This document shows, piece after piece, positions 36,601 through 46,325 of a stretch of DNA of 64,000 nt. Under the pieces are notes generated by a model. The model searched no databases, was not told the origin of the DNA, and saw nothing but the letters and a program-made list of their open reading frames with translations. The translations under genes were made by a program, and so were the position numbers. The stretch is from Aphis gossypii. Taxonomy: Eukaryota; Arthropoda; Insecta; Hemiptera; Aphididae. Each line of letters opens with the position of its first letter. Positions within the stretch are counted from its first letter, which is position 1. Where the stretch lies: NCBI RefSeq assembly GCF_020184175.1, contig NC_065531.1:24635213-24699212 (forward strand). The letters run 5' to 3'.

Positions 36601-38615
36601 TTATTGTATAACAATTGATATTAGATATACATATGTATACAGCTCAACAGTTGCAAATGATAGGTACAGATAATTCAATAAAAATAAATACAGTTATAAG
36701 AAATGTGTGATATTAATATAATTATAAGATAAAAGACCAATAATTATTAAAAGTGTAAAGGTAGAAATAATGCAGTCTCGTGTCAACGGGCAATGATAGT
36801 AATTATAAAAAGTACTCAATAGGAAAAAAATTATAATAAACTGTGAAATATATGTATTGTTTGTGTAATACAATGGTATGAGGAACATATTGGTAGGAAT
36901 TTCCTAAGGGGATAAATGGTGAAGGTGTAATTTCCTTCCAAGCATTGTTAGAAGGGAAAAAACGATTTTTTCCCCGAGGTTTATTAAACAAGGTTTATGA
37001 AAGTACCTATATTCGAATTCAATTTTTTTTTCTATCGATGACAGTTTTTTCAATTTGCATTCGTATTTTTGAAATAATTAATTTCTGCACACCAAAGTTT
37101 TTTTCACAAAGTGCCGTTTTCGGTGAAAAGGGAAAAGAGGGAGAAAATCAAAGCGATAAGACTTGAAATAAATTTAGATGGCTACATATTATGTGCTTTT
37201 AATCAATTTAATACGATATTACTGGTGTATAAAACAACGGAGACATATAATGGTTGATCTAAACGAGGTGAGGAAAGAGACGAAGGGTTGATCAAGGATG
37301 ACACCGTATAATTTTTTTTTTTTGTTTGAAGTGTGATGTTTTGATCTATTAATTAAAGGAAAATAATCGAAGATAGCTTTGTTTACCGCGGAACATAATT
37401 AACACTTGATAGTTTTATCGTACATTTATTTTAAATTAATTGTAAGTTTTACAATAAAATACATGTATACCGACTACAGAATGGTCTAGCGTAGTCAAAT
37501 TACTACGTACGCTCTACACTGCAAGATCCCTCCCCCTTTTACTTATGGGGACAAAGACTCTTAGGTAACATTGATAGGTATTTACACGTTGTAATTAGAA
37601 GTGTGATCACTTTCATATTTATATTATTAGACGACACACTCAAACCAAATGTGAATATTTTTCCAAGATTTTCATGAAACTTATAAATCAAACGAATGAA
37701 ACGATGAATTTGCTCAAGTATAGACGATGTAAAGAAAAATATCAAAACGAATAAACTATGGTATCGATAACATCTTATATAATAGGTACAAAATTCTTAT
37801 TATTATATTATCATTACAATATTTAATACTTAATTTCTACTTTCTGAATGAGATACACGATGTACGAGAATATAAAATGCAACATAAATGGTTTCGGAAT
37901 ATTTATTATAATATTATATTATTTTACGGTTTACCTTGCAACCACGTGTATTGTCATAAACGCGCGTGTAAAGTATAAATTATATTATATAAATAAATTG
38001 CATGTTATAGACTTACTGGTCGCAAAAGGCTTGTGTACATTCTCTGCGATTTCTGTACTAGCAATTCTCCTCGATCTCTTTTTGCCAAAAACGTTTTTAT
38101 TTTTTCCTAAACGTACGTATAATAATCGACCGGTTAAACAATCATAATATAGTAATATAATATAATATAATAATGTGATATTATAATAACGATAACAATA
38201 CAAACAATAGACAATTGAGTAGAATTTCGTACGGATTTCAAAATATGGATTTTTCATGTACTTTCGAGGTACTTTATACGGAATTTAATAAATTTTAATA
38301 AACAATAATATCGCCATAACAAACTCGGGCCAGAATCGAGACTTTTCAATCCCCGAGAGCCACGTCACAGGGTTATTGCATTATAGGGCTGATGAATTTA
38401 CGACCCGACTTCATAAATATTATTTTTACACTTTCGGACGTTTTCACCCGACAGGGAGAGTATCGCGTATTGTTTTATATATGTGTTATTATAATGTATA
38501 TAGGTAGTTGCCGAAATCGATATTTTTACACACGACTCACGGATTGCAAACGAGTCTCTTCCACCCAATTGCCCATCCGGACGTTAACGCTGTACTGTTG
38601 CGTGTCGCGGTGCAT
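15530..38615 (-). CDS. CFAP161: Cilia- and flagella-associated protein 161 homologue, complete, seven coding exons
   Basis: Coding exons in transcription order are 38615-38541, 34918-34871, 33678-33455, 31815-31737, 27280-27119, 25873-25784 and 15673-15530. They total 822 bases, 273 residues plus stop. All junctions are in phase (phase 0 except one AA|A split Lys). The family hallmarks appear in order: an N-terminal VRMGNWVEE (residues 12-20), FLRYGEDAQLV, a LMFGDTFAIS strand, a Trp-containing block ending GLPVP, RVVLKHTATNLNVAVE, FFGDEYEVSAHTYKD, and an IWEF near the end. CFAP161 is known as a microtubule inner protein inside axonemal doublets. In an insect it would be expected in sperm flagella and perhaps chordotonal cilia; that is inference. 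Human CFAP161 is about 300 residues, so this copy is slightly shorter, partly between exons 1 and 3. Confidence 0.93.
16271..16426 (+). CDS. Possible short ORF or first exon nested in CFAP161 intron 6
   Basis: This is a 51-codon frame starting MDSKLSDPKVSMKNGEY, basic in its second half (HRMARRYRSMSYRFVDM), ending in TAA. It lies in a CpG-richer island. A consensus donor ATATG|GTAAGT at 16393/16394 falls in phase 0 inside it, so it could be a 41-codon first exon rather than a complete gene. A second GTGAGT lies at 16298. I do not recognise the product and see no downstream partner exon. Confidence 0.25.
   Translation: MDSKLSDPKVSMKNGEYNIMECKLHRMARRYRSMSYRFVDMVSKSSLRSSD
19375..19503 (+). CDS. 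Possible short ORF in a CpG-rich island
   Basis: An ATG opens 42 codons starting MIDKRKYSPFARRRKYDGHR and ending in TAG. The surrounding 19.25-19.5 kb stretch is unusually rich in CG dinucleotides for this window. The frame could be by chance inside a regulatory element. Not recognised. Confidence 0.2.
   Translation: MIDKRKYSPFARRRKYDGHRDLWVFVKSDRNNIRTSIPSLQF
20190..20253. mobile_element. Fragment resembling a DNA-transposon end
   Basis: Read on the minus strand, the stretch begins TGCAGTGGCGTGATTTGG and runs into a G-rich tract. CAGTGGCG... ends followed by G runs are typical of hAT-like non-autonomous elements in insects. No partner end was found, so this is a fragment at best. Confidence 0.3.
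25784..25873 (-). CDS. CFAP161: CFAP161 coding exon 6
   Basis: Exactly 90 bases, residues 197-226, phase 0 at both ends. The acceptor is AATCGTTGCAG and the donor GGTGAC|GTAAGT, read on the minus strand. It encodes NGARVVLKHTATNLNVAVE and ends in IATFFGD. This is the strand-rich block with the LxHxxTN and (F/Y)FG motifs that identified the family. Confidence 0.95.
25874..27118 (-). other. CFAP161 intron 5 with a CpG-rich island
   Basis: Between two secure exons. The part at about 25.97-26.48 kb is GC- and CpG-rich, contains a (GT)n run near 26280 and holds several overlapping plus-strand frames. One of these (25978-26068) has the form of a first exon; see that entry. The rest is AT-rich. Confidence 0.65.
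25978..26068 (+). CDS. Possible first coding exon nested in CFAP161 intron 5
   Basis: An ATG opens 30 codons and a donor GTTGCAG|GTACTT follows at 26068/26069. The peptide starts MQQLNTQTNNKPELKTMLN and continues with ILSSIYCCGVA. A Cys pair after a short hydrophobic run near the N-terminus is typical of S-acylated proteins, for example small CTD phosphatases, but no downstream exon of such a gene was found. It could equally be a translated promoter island. Confidence 0.22.
27119..27280 (-). CDS. CFAP161: CFAP161 coding exon 5
   Basis: 162 bases, residues 143-196, phase 0 at both ends. The acceptor is GTTTCCTTAG before 27280. A nearer GCTGCAG acceptor at 27262-27267 would break the frame with exon 4, so the upstream one is used. 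It begins PLFVAAVMPRLYTEQGVSGH, contains CRWTVDYW and ends GLPVP at the donor CCG|GTGAGA. The position of the Trp pair and the terminal PVP fit the family. Confidence 0.92.
27281..31736 (-). other. CFAP161 intron 4, about 4.5 kb
   Basis: AT-rich throughout, with homopolymers and no exon candidate that fits the flanking phase-0 junction. A slightly GC-richer piece at about 28.44-28.58 kb carries no open frame of note. Nothing else is supported. Confidence 0.7.
31737..31815 (-). CDS. CFAP161: CFAP161 coding exon 4
   Basis: 79 bases: one base completing a split Lys, then 26 codons, residues 117-142. The acceptor is TTTGTTTTAG before 31815 and the donor TCCAAG|GTAAAA. It encodes IGSNCEKGKPLMFGDTFAIS followed by PCISSK. 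The LxFGDxFxI pattern corresponds to the YGxxFxL strand of the family. Confidence 0.92.
31816..33454 (-). other. CFAP161 intron 3
   Basis: Mostly AT-rich. A plus-strand acceptor at 31885 followed by 39 open codons is described separately. A CpG-richer stretch at about 32.22-32.42 kb shows no consistent exon. Confidence 0.65.
31886..32006 (+). CDS. Possible plus-strand terminal exon inside CFAP161 intron 3
   Basis: A strong polypyrimidine tract and acceptor (TTTTTTTTCCTCCGTAG) end at 31885. With one base completing a codon, 39 codons stay open to TAA at 32004-32006. The peptide runs SNAKNITSGTQWDANYYVND, then a polar stretch and a hydrophobic end, FIMSIIFFIINYGY. The NIT sequon and hydrophobic C-terminus would suit a secreted or GPI-anchored protein. 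No upstream exon was identified, so chance is quite possible. Confidence 0.22.
33455..33678 (-). CDS. CFAP161: CFAP161 coding exon 3
   Basis: 224 bases: residues 42-115 plus two bases of a split Lys. The acceptor is CATACTACAG before 33678 and the donor TTTGCAA|GTAACT. It starts IVLNSTSEFLRYGEDAQLVC, the family's conserved (I/L)xYGDxVxLV strand, then a Gly/Ser-rich variable loop, and ends with CVRNCFKIC. The longest CFAP161 exon. Confidence 0.93.
33679..34870 (-). other. CFAP161 intron 2
   Basis: AT-rich, with no feature beyond short A/T runs and no exon candidate. Confidence 0.75.
34871..34918 (-). CDS. CFAP161: CFAP161 coding exon 2 (small)
   Basis: A 48-base exon, residues 26-41, in phase 0 at both ends. 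The acceptor is GCATTTCAACAG and the donor GACGAG|GTAAGG. It encodes ISASIVKLRNCVRLDE, which lines up in length and pattern with the basic helix before the YGD strand of the family. An earlier AG in CTCCAAG would add a few residues but breaks phase with exon 1. About 14 residues present in human CFAP161 between exon 1 and this point are missing. Confidence 0.7.
34919..38540 (-). other. CFAP161 intron 1
   Basis: AT-rich, with a short very GC-rich stretch at 35402-35436 (CCTCCCCGACGGCCGCGG-type) of unknown role. A small exon of about 42 bases could be hidden here (see findings). I could not place one with confidence. Confidence 0.6.
38541..38615 (-). CDS. CFAP161: CFAP161 coding exon 1 (start codon)
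   Basis: The ATG is at 38615-38613. It encodes MHRDTQQYSVNVRMGNWVEE followed by TRLQS and ends at the donor CAATCC|GTGAGT. The VRxGNWxE motif is the N-terminal signature of CFAP161. Eleven residues before it match the usual distance from the initiator, which supports this start. The 94-codon plus-strand frame across this region is an antisense shadow. Confidence 0.93.
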
Positions 38616-38704
38616 GATGATAGATTGGTGGAATAATGGTATTTTATTTTATATTATTGGTAAAATATTATATTAGCGCGGTAAAAATAGAGTGGTTTTA
38701 TTTC

Positions 38705-38717
38705 TTCACTAGATAAC
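38705..38717 (-). promoter_or_regulatory. Candidate X-box (RFX site) upstream of CFAP161
   Basis: On the minus strand the site reads GTTATCTAGTGAA. Against the RYYNYY-N1-3-RRNRAC consensus it matches all positions except the last base. It lies about 90 bases upstream of the ATG, the usual distance for ciliary genes controlled by RFX factors. One mismatch in a short degenerate motif makes chance plausible. Confidence 0.3.
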
Positions 38718-39648
38718 TGAGGACGATAGTTAGTATAACACTAATACAATGATTTTTTATGGTCGTCATAACTGCAGACGTCAATATTAAAATATATTAA
38801 TTGTAAACTAGTCGCGTGGACGACAAGCTGGTTGTTTGTACGATTGATCAAGTGTTTTAATTTTCACGGCTCTATTTAGACCAAATTAGTCAATATGGCA
38901 ATATATGAATAACTGCAGAAGTGTAAATTTACATTTTTTATCATGAGCTGTTGAAACTTTTTGGTTTGACATTTTGTTTTATAGGTAAATTCGAAATTGT
39001 TTACATTCAAATGTATCATATCAAATGTTTGATTGTTAATAGTATTAATACTATCCATTAATATTATTAAATTAATTGCATTATTTAACAAACCCGTTAG
39101 AAACGTTTATACCGTCCACTATGCCAAGTGGTTAGTTTTGATCTACACAATGAAGTGTTTAGTACTGTATACAACTCAAAATAGTCAGTTAAGGCATTTA
39201 CAAATAGAATTGAACTTTACCATGAATGCATATTATTAGTAAATTATAAAATATTCTATACGAGCATATTATACAAATAGTATAGCTGTCTTCCGTGTTC
39301 TCTACCCCCGTGAATAATTGTTTGCAAATTCTGAGATTGTTTTTTTGTCTTATAAAATTTTGATCATAAAATGCTATAAATTGTAAATACCTATTATAAG
39401 TACGCAAAATTTAAGGTGTTTTTAAATTCTCATAAAATATATTTATAGATAATAAAAACAATTTTTTCTCATATTAATATTATTATTAAACTCTGGAAAT
39501 ATATTATATAATAATACTATAACGTCTTTAAATGAATAAAAATAAAAATGATTACCTATTAAACAACAACATTAGACATGGCATTATGTAGGTCTTCGCA
39601 TCATACATACAATCAGAGCGCTACTGATTAGTATACTACTTTTTATTG

Positions 39649-39650
<2 letters not shown>

Positions 39651-39679
<29 letters not shown>
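39651..39679. repeat. (TTA)n microsatellite
   Basis: Nearly ten perfect trinucleotide units. Confidence 0.9.
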
Positions 39680-40051
39680 GATGCGTTTTTAAGTATTTTA
39701 ACTATTCGAGGTTTAAGATTAAGTTCGTCAGTCGTAGTTACAACGCAGGTTACTAACCTATATTTTAAATTCCGCAGGACCGTTCAAAGCACCGAGTCGC
39801 TGTCATATCTCAAATATACGCTGACAATAATAATTGATTCATCGTCGATTCTGTATGCATATTCTGAGGTGGGTCGTGGGTGATTTTTTAATCAGGTATG
39901 TTTTAAACAATTTTAACAAATATCTTAATGTATAATAATTTATAATACATATTTGTCGAAACGTATGATACTGATCAGGTCAGGTAACTAAGTTAGGTTA
40001 TGATCCTGAAGTCCTGAACTATTGTTAAGACTTAAGAACACTGTTATTCAG

Positions 40052-43000
40052 AATGGATCAAGAAACACATATTTCTGTTGTATGCCATACGGATAAACTT
40101 GGAAAGGAATGCAGGTAAAATGTTATAAACTTTCATATTTTCATCTAATAACATTATTTTAGATAAGGTGATTTAGGACGTTGTTTAATTTTACTTAAAT
40201 TTTGTTCCATAAAAAAAGTTTTTATATTAAATTGAACCACATTTATTTTTTATTTTTTATTTTTTTTACAAAAAATATATTTAAAATAATTAAATAAACT
40301 AAAAAGTTTTTATGACGTTAGGTACCTATGTTCCTTTAGAAATAAGTATATATATTACATAATACATAAAGGTACCATAATGTACTATATATATTTAATT
40401 TTGTCGAGAAAAATTTAAGAAAAATACCAGATTTTAAATATGAACATAGTAAGATAATTATACACTTTAAAATTATTTTTTTATACGTGTAACTTAAGAA
40501 TTAATACTATTTTATTCCAAAGCAATAAACTAACAATTGTTAATAATTATAAAATAATATTTTTTACTTAAAGTTAATTAAAAACAAAATAATTTTAAAT
40601 TCGTTTTTATTTTTACACATAAAACAAAATAAATTAAATACTTCACTGAATAGGTCGGGAATTTTTATAAAAACGATACATTAAGCAATTAAAACGATTT
40701 AAGTATATTGTTTAAAAATAATCTATGTATTAAATTGATAGACTTATTACAGTTCTATTAACTAAATAATTTTAATTACCGGACACACCAATACCTATTA
40801 TATTATATACTGAGTATAGTGAATATAATAAAAAAATTATATATTATATATTGGCAACAGTGAACTCCACGAGAGCGCACTCAAGGTATTGTTTTTGACA
40901 TTAATAAGTATGTTCGAGTTGAGTTAATTTCAAATTTTATTTTAATTATATTATATTTAATAAAATAATATAAATAAAAATATATATAATAATAAAAACC
41001 TACAAAGGTTTAAATTATTTTTTATTTTTTTAGTCATGTTTTTTTTTAATGTTAAATAATGTAATATTACCTATACTCAATATTGTGTTGGTTGAGAACG
41101 TCTTAGTTTTTCTGATGTATTTCGGGCAATCTATAATTAGGGGTTCAATTTTAACGAGTGTTTTACAAGTATTACATAATAATCTGGGTTCATTGTTAAT
41201 AAGTACAAGTGGGTAAGAAGTGAGTGTCTTATTCTAGATGAATATGGATCACTTTATGACTAAGTAGCTGTTTTCTCTTAGTCGAGTTATTTAGACACAC
41301 TAGTGTATACTTTACACTTAGTATAGTGATAATCTGGATAAGTATGTAATGCGAAGAAAAACTTGAGACACCCCAACACGCTTTATGGTATATTGTTGTT
41401 TTGTGTCATGTGGATATCAAAGATGGAAATTAATTAATATTTACCGAGAAAAAAATAGTTTGAAATAGTAATAGTGTAAATTGCAATAATATTAATATAA
41501 ATATTGGCAACTGTAACGTTTAATTTACAAAGTTCTATTTATTTATTATTAATTTTTTTAAAGCAGTTATTCTAAAACTTTGTTTTATAAAAAACTTTAA
41601 ATATTGTATTGAACATTAACACTATTAGAAACAATAAAAAAAAATCGACTTATAATAGGACCACAATATTATTAAAATATGGACTATTACTGCGCTTTGT
41701 GTCTAGTCTAGTATTGTACAGTTTAACACAAGATGATAATAAGAGAATGATTCAGCTGTGCTATAATTATTAATTGATAATCAACTGTATCAATGCGTTT
41801 TATAACTTTTATTACATTTGAAGATAATTGTTTGAACCATGATTCATAAATAGTTAAACTATTGAATGTTAAATTTCGCCTATTAGGTTTCAAAATATTT
41901 TTTAAATGGCTAAACAATCTTTTTACGCCGACCGACAATTCCAAATGTTTAGAAAGGTGTCTGTTTGTCAATCATTATTTTATTGATTGTTTTAAAATCA
42001 ATATGGCATAGAATTTTTTCTGAAATAGCATGCAATTTCTTTTGTACAACATCTTCCATTTGTCCACCTACAGGTTTTAATTTTTCTATCGCTGATTTGA
42101 CAATTTGCATACCATCATTTAAGGACATACTTTTTGTTTTCTTCTAATTAATAGTACGTGTAATAAAACTTAAATTCACTGAAATTATTTTTCAATGTTT
42201 CATTTTATATAGTATTTTAAGATTTTCCAATAGCCATAGAAGTTTTTGGATTTAATTTTGAAATAATTTCTTGTATTTTCAAAAAATGTTCACAATAATA
42301 TTGAGTAAATACCAACCATGTGCCCCACCTAGTGATTATTGGCTCGGGTGATCAGGGTACATATGTTTAAAAATTGTAAAGTACGACTCAGAACTTTTAA
42401 ATCATTTTTTAAATATGAACTATATTAAATACAAGATTAGACTAGTATTAGTATTAAGAATTATTATATATTACACTGCGTGGAAAGAGAGCCGGAAAGT
42501 ATGAGAAAGATAACGACTAAAATATAAATCACGAAAATACACCGATAAATGGCTATTTTCGTTCACTGAAAAGTACTTAAAAACGTATGAATGATGAAAA
42601 TGATAAAATATTTTTAAAAATATTTAACAATTATTAATGAAATATGTAATATAAAATTGGCGTCATTTTAATAAGAATGATTTAAATCATTAATATTTCC
42701 TATTAGATTTTAAATAGCTTGTAATAATAAAAATATGCATTTACACATTTATATATTTATATATAAATCTGTTACCTGCTAATGATAATATTAACTGAAA
42801 GACAATACAACAAATGAGCTCATGAAATCACAATTAATAAAAATGAAAATGTAAAATAGTTCTCTCAAATAATTACTAAAGCACTGCTTGTAAATTTTTA
42901 ATTCTAATTACTTATTTACAATATAAATCAATTTTTATAATATAACGGAGTATGTATTAATTAATTTTATTTTTATTTCAGAATAATATATTATACACGA

Positions 43001-43168
43001 GTCCCGCCGACGAGGGTCGAACTCGAAATTAAATTAAATCGTTCCACAGACGATTTGAGTTTGAAGCCCACTCGTACTCGAACTTTCCATGGGATATTTT
43101 CGATTCATCATCGTTTGACGGATTTTTTTCCTTTCTGTTTTTTTTTCACTCTCTCTCCCCTCCGGTGA
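40052..43168 (+). CDS. Tentative small two-exon gene, divergent from CFAP161
   Basis: Exon 40052-40114 follows acceptor GTTATTCAG. Its ATG at 40053 gives MDQETHISVVCHTDKLGKEC plus AG at the donor TGCAG|GTAAAA. A matching-phase exon follows acceptor TTTTATTTCAG at 42981. AG|A makes Arg and 61 codons stay open to TGA at 43166-43168, beginning IIYYTRVPPTRVELEIKLNR, then STDDLSLKPTRTRTFHGIF. The end of the frame is Phe/Leu-rich because it runs through a CT-rich tract, so the true end may be earlier. About 82 residues. Not recognised. Exons at 53851, 56418 and 59773 have the same entry phase and are alternatives. Confidence 0.33.
41723..42345 (-). pseudogene. Decayed hAT-family transposase fragment
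   Basis: Three minus-strand pieces follow one another with frame breaks. 42342-42217 reads PIITRWGTWLVFTQYYCEHF and on to a stop. About 42146-41953 reads SLNDGMQIVKSAIEKLKPVG and onward. 41971-41723 contains SVGVKRLFSHLKNILKPNRR, then NLTFNSL. The RWGTW block and the (V)xRxFSxxKxIL dimerisation block occur in this order in hAT transposases. Stops between the pieces make it inactive. Terminal repeats were not located. Confidence 0.72.
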
Positions 43169-46019
43169 TTACAAGTTTTTAATTAAATTCCCTTCTCGCA
43201 TTACCGACGCGCCATTTTGGTCGTTTCTCGGATTCGCGCACATTCTTAAACATTGAATTTCAGAAACGTTTCTGTATAATACACATTATATTATATAATA
43301 TACTGCAGCGCGTTTCCATTTAATTGTTGCGATTCTTGTTTTTCTAAACACATTCGGTGGTTCGTATAATTTAAAACCGTTTTCATCTTAAAACATTCTG
43401 CACCTGAAAGTTTTTCACATTTTAAAAGATTGTATCTGCAGCCTAGCTCGTGACATTTACATTTTGTTCACTCGATCATTTTGGTAACGTCCGTGTCCAA
43501 GTACAGTGAATTTACCAGACTTTGTTTCCCTATCTATAAACACACAGAGAAAAACGTGGGTTTTTAAAAATGAAAGGGAATACATAACAATATGATAACG
43601 ATGAAACAGAATTTTGTGTGCTTATTTTATAATCCATTCACTGCAGTGCAAAAATAGTGTAAAAACTATTATTTGCCTTTGTTTGCCAAAAATTTTTTAA
43701 TAACAATAATAATAAATTAAAATTAAATGAATAATAAGATAAAAATAATTATACAATTCAGACCTTTTTGAAAAAATATTATAGTTAATATTTAAACAAT
43801 TTAAACTCCGAGAATATTTTTGATCCATATGTTACAAATAAGATCGAAACTGTTAAATAATAATAATGTAGTTATTTAATTCTTAGTAGACTGTAGAGCG
43901 ATTAACCTATAGATTTTACAATATTATTTGTGGTTTTATATTTTTTTTTTGTATCTGGATACACTATTTTGGCAGAGAAAAAATAACTAGATTTTCAACT
44001 TTGAGGGTTATTTCTAATAATAAATTGGATTTACCTAGTTGGTATTTTGTTGGATTACAATTAAAAATATCTCAGTGGTTTTCAATTTAGTCACAAAAGA
44101 TAAATTACGAATAACCGTAGATACTATTTGATTACTTGATATTTTCACTAAATGTTTTTATTAAAATTGTCTATACATTATTAAATTTTCTAAGTATTTC
44201 TACTTGTATTGAGCTACAATATATAGAATTATTATATACATGTATAGATAATTTTTGATTTTGTTTTTTATAAATAATTCTATTATTGAATTTAAATGTA
44301 AAACGTCTAATAAAACGACCTACTTTTTAATAATACGTACACCATATTATATTACACTTTAAATTAGAGTAGTCATATTATGTAGTTCAGGTTTCTTATT
44401 TATTTTACCATCGTAACACTATCGGAGAAGACTGGATCAGACTATAATAGTATTATAATATAATAATTATATAAGGTTGTGCGATCGTACAATAACATCA
44501 AAGAAAATTTGTTTTATCAACTGCAGGCTGTGAGGAGGAACGCGAACAGACGGTTACAATATTTTACTTACAGACTTCAATGTTGTAGTCGTACGTGCAG
44601 ACAATGTACTAAACCGGTAATCAATCGTACGTAATAATATTTGTTTAAACGAAAATATAATATATGATGATAATTATTGTAGTTTCGTAGTAAATAGATA
44701 TCGACCATTAAAAACGTTGAGTCTTCTGCGAAAATAAATTGTTTCACCACTCGATCAAACCGCAGAGCCGTTCAAATGACGGGTGAAAGAGGGCGAGGGT
44801 CAGCTTCTCTGCAGCTTTTTTCTGATTTTCTTAAAGTGAGCTCAATTACATCGCAGTCTTGTATTCGTATAATATTGTTTTATACTTAATATATACTCCG
44901 ACAAAAAAAATTTAATCAATGCCCGTTGTCATACAGTCACCATCGTTCTGGTAACGAATTAAGTATACAAGTAAAACGATAATAATATTTTGGAGTAATT
45001 CGTCACTATTGCAGTTAGAAAAAAAATCACCAGTTTAATAGTTAATTGAAATAGTATGCTGAAACAGTAAAACTGTGTAAGCATATAGCAGTGTCAAAAA
45101 AGTAACGACATTTTTTTTAATACGTAAAAATTGCAATTATATAATTTACATTTTAAAATACGACTAATTTATGATCAAAATGAAAAATGTGCTTGGACGT
45201 AGTGTTTTGAATACCTTCTTATTCAAAGTATTTGTATTTAAAATCTAATAATTTTCCTTATATTTTATTTTTACTATCTTGAATTCAAAAATTAAGGACA
45301 ATATTATATTCATTTTAATAACCTATTACTCTAATAATGAATACATGCATAAGTTATACGTATTGTAATATTTATTTTAAATAACGCAAATTTTTAATAT
45401 CTTTATTTTCAGTTAAATGTATACATTATAAGTATCGATATTTATAATGCTACGTTTATAACTATAAATTAAGATTCCAAGAAATCAGGATACGTTTATT
45501 ATCTTGAATCATGTATCTAGTACACGTTTTTCCTAAATAAAAAAAAAAACTTCTGGTTATCAATATTCTATCATTATACCAATACATTTCACCTTAAACA
45601 TTTTATTTTATTTTTAAAATTATTAATCATCATTAAACAACTAAAAAAAAAAATTAAATTGTGGAATTATTTTCACAAATAATTTATTAGTTATTATAGT
45701 TTTGTAATTTTTATAGTACCGCGTGATTTTGATTTTATATTGCAAAATTAATAATAATAAAAAGTACTTATAGTCACGATTTTCACACACCATAAATTAA
45801 TTTTACCATAGCGTTTTGGAATTTTGTACTATTATACCTTTATCAAATAAAAACCAATTAAATTACTCAACGAAAATATTTATTTAATATAACTTATAAT
45901 ATTAAACATTTAATAAACGAACCAATGAAATACTTTGTCGACCATGTGCATAGAATACATTATTGTAACAATAATCAGCTAATATAATTAGTATATTTTT
46001 TTTTGTGCATCAGAGGTGT
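43169..46019. other. AT-rich stretch with CpG-richer islands
   Basis: The islands at about 43.2-43.5 and 44.5-44.9 kb contain CT-rich runs but no exon I can frame. The rest is AT-rich without features. Confidence 0.5.
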
Positions 46020-46096
46020 AAAGTTTATTGTAATATAAGTTATAACAGGCAATTTTATTTTTATTGTATGCCTGTTAAATTATTATAATAAACTTT
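46020..46096. repeat. Imperfect hairpin of about 77 bases
   Basis: Left arm 46020-46051 and right arm 46069-46096 are inverted copies: AAAGTTTATT...AACAGGCA against TGCCTGTT...AATAAACTTT, with a few mismatches and a 17-base loop. It may be a miniature inverted-repeat element, a transposon end or a structured RNA. It directly abuts the open frame at 46116-46325. Confidence 0.6.
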
Positions 46097-46115
46097 TTGG
46101 GATAAATAATTTTTT

Positions 46116-46325
46116 TCAACAAAATTTAAAATTATAAGCTGGTGGATTACAATATGTTATACGCTTTGGTTTTTGATCTGCTTGTCGAAGGCTTCTTAGT
46201 GATTGTAACGGATGTAGTAGCTGCACTATAGTCAATGTAAATTGAGGATCAGGATGTACCTCAGCAGTTGTTACAACTACCGATTTTCTTACACATATTT
46301 TTTTGGGAGGCGGCGTGTAAAGATT
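46116..46325 (-). CDS. Orphan open frame of 69 codons without ATG
   Basis: Stop-to-stop frame on the minus strand with protein-like composition: TPPPKKICVRKSVVVTTAEV, HPDPQFTLTIVQLLHPLQSL, then RSLRQADQKPKRITYCNPPA, ending FKFC and TGA. The stretch is GC-richer than its surroundings. No ATG and no convincing acceptor, so it may be a remnant of a mobile element next to the hairpin at 46020. Not recognised. Confidence 0.3.
   Translation of the reverse strand, partial: NLYTPPPKKICVRKSVVVTTAEVHPDPQFTLTIVQLLHPLQSLRSLRQADQKPKRITYCNPPAYNFKFC

Larger units (their letters stand above)
38616..40051. other. Intergenic region between CFAP161 and a tentative divergent gene
   Basis: Contains a near-match to the RFX X-box (38705-38717) upstream of CFAP161 and a (TTA)n microsatellite at 39651-39679. 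A plus-strand acceptor-like CCGCAG ends at 39778, followed by a GC-richer patch up to about 39895, where a GTATGT donor sits. That patch could be a 5' UTR exon of the gene starting at 40053. Confidence 0.5.

Noticed and set aside
38392..38676. 94-codon plus-strand frame
   Set aside because: It is antisense to CFAP161 coding exon 1, whose start, motif and donor are clear.
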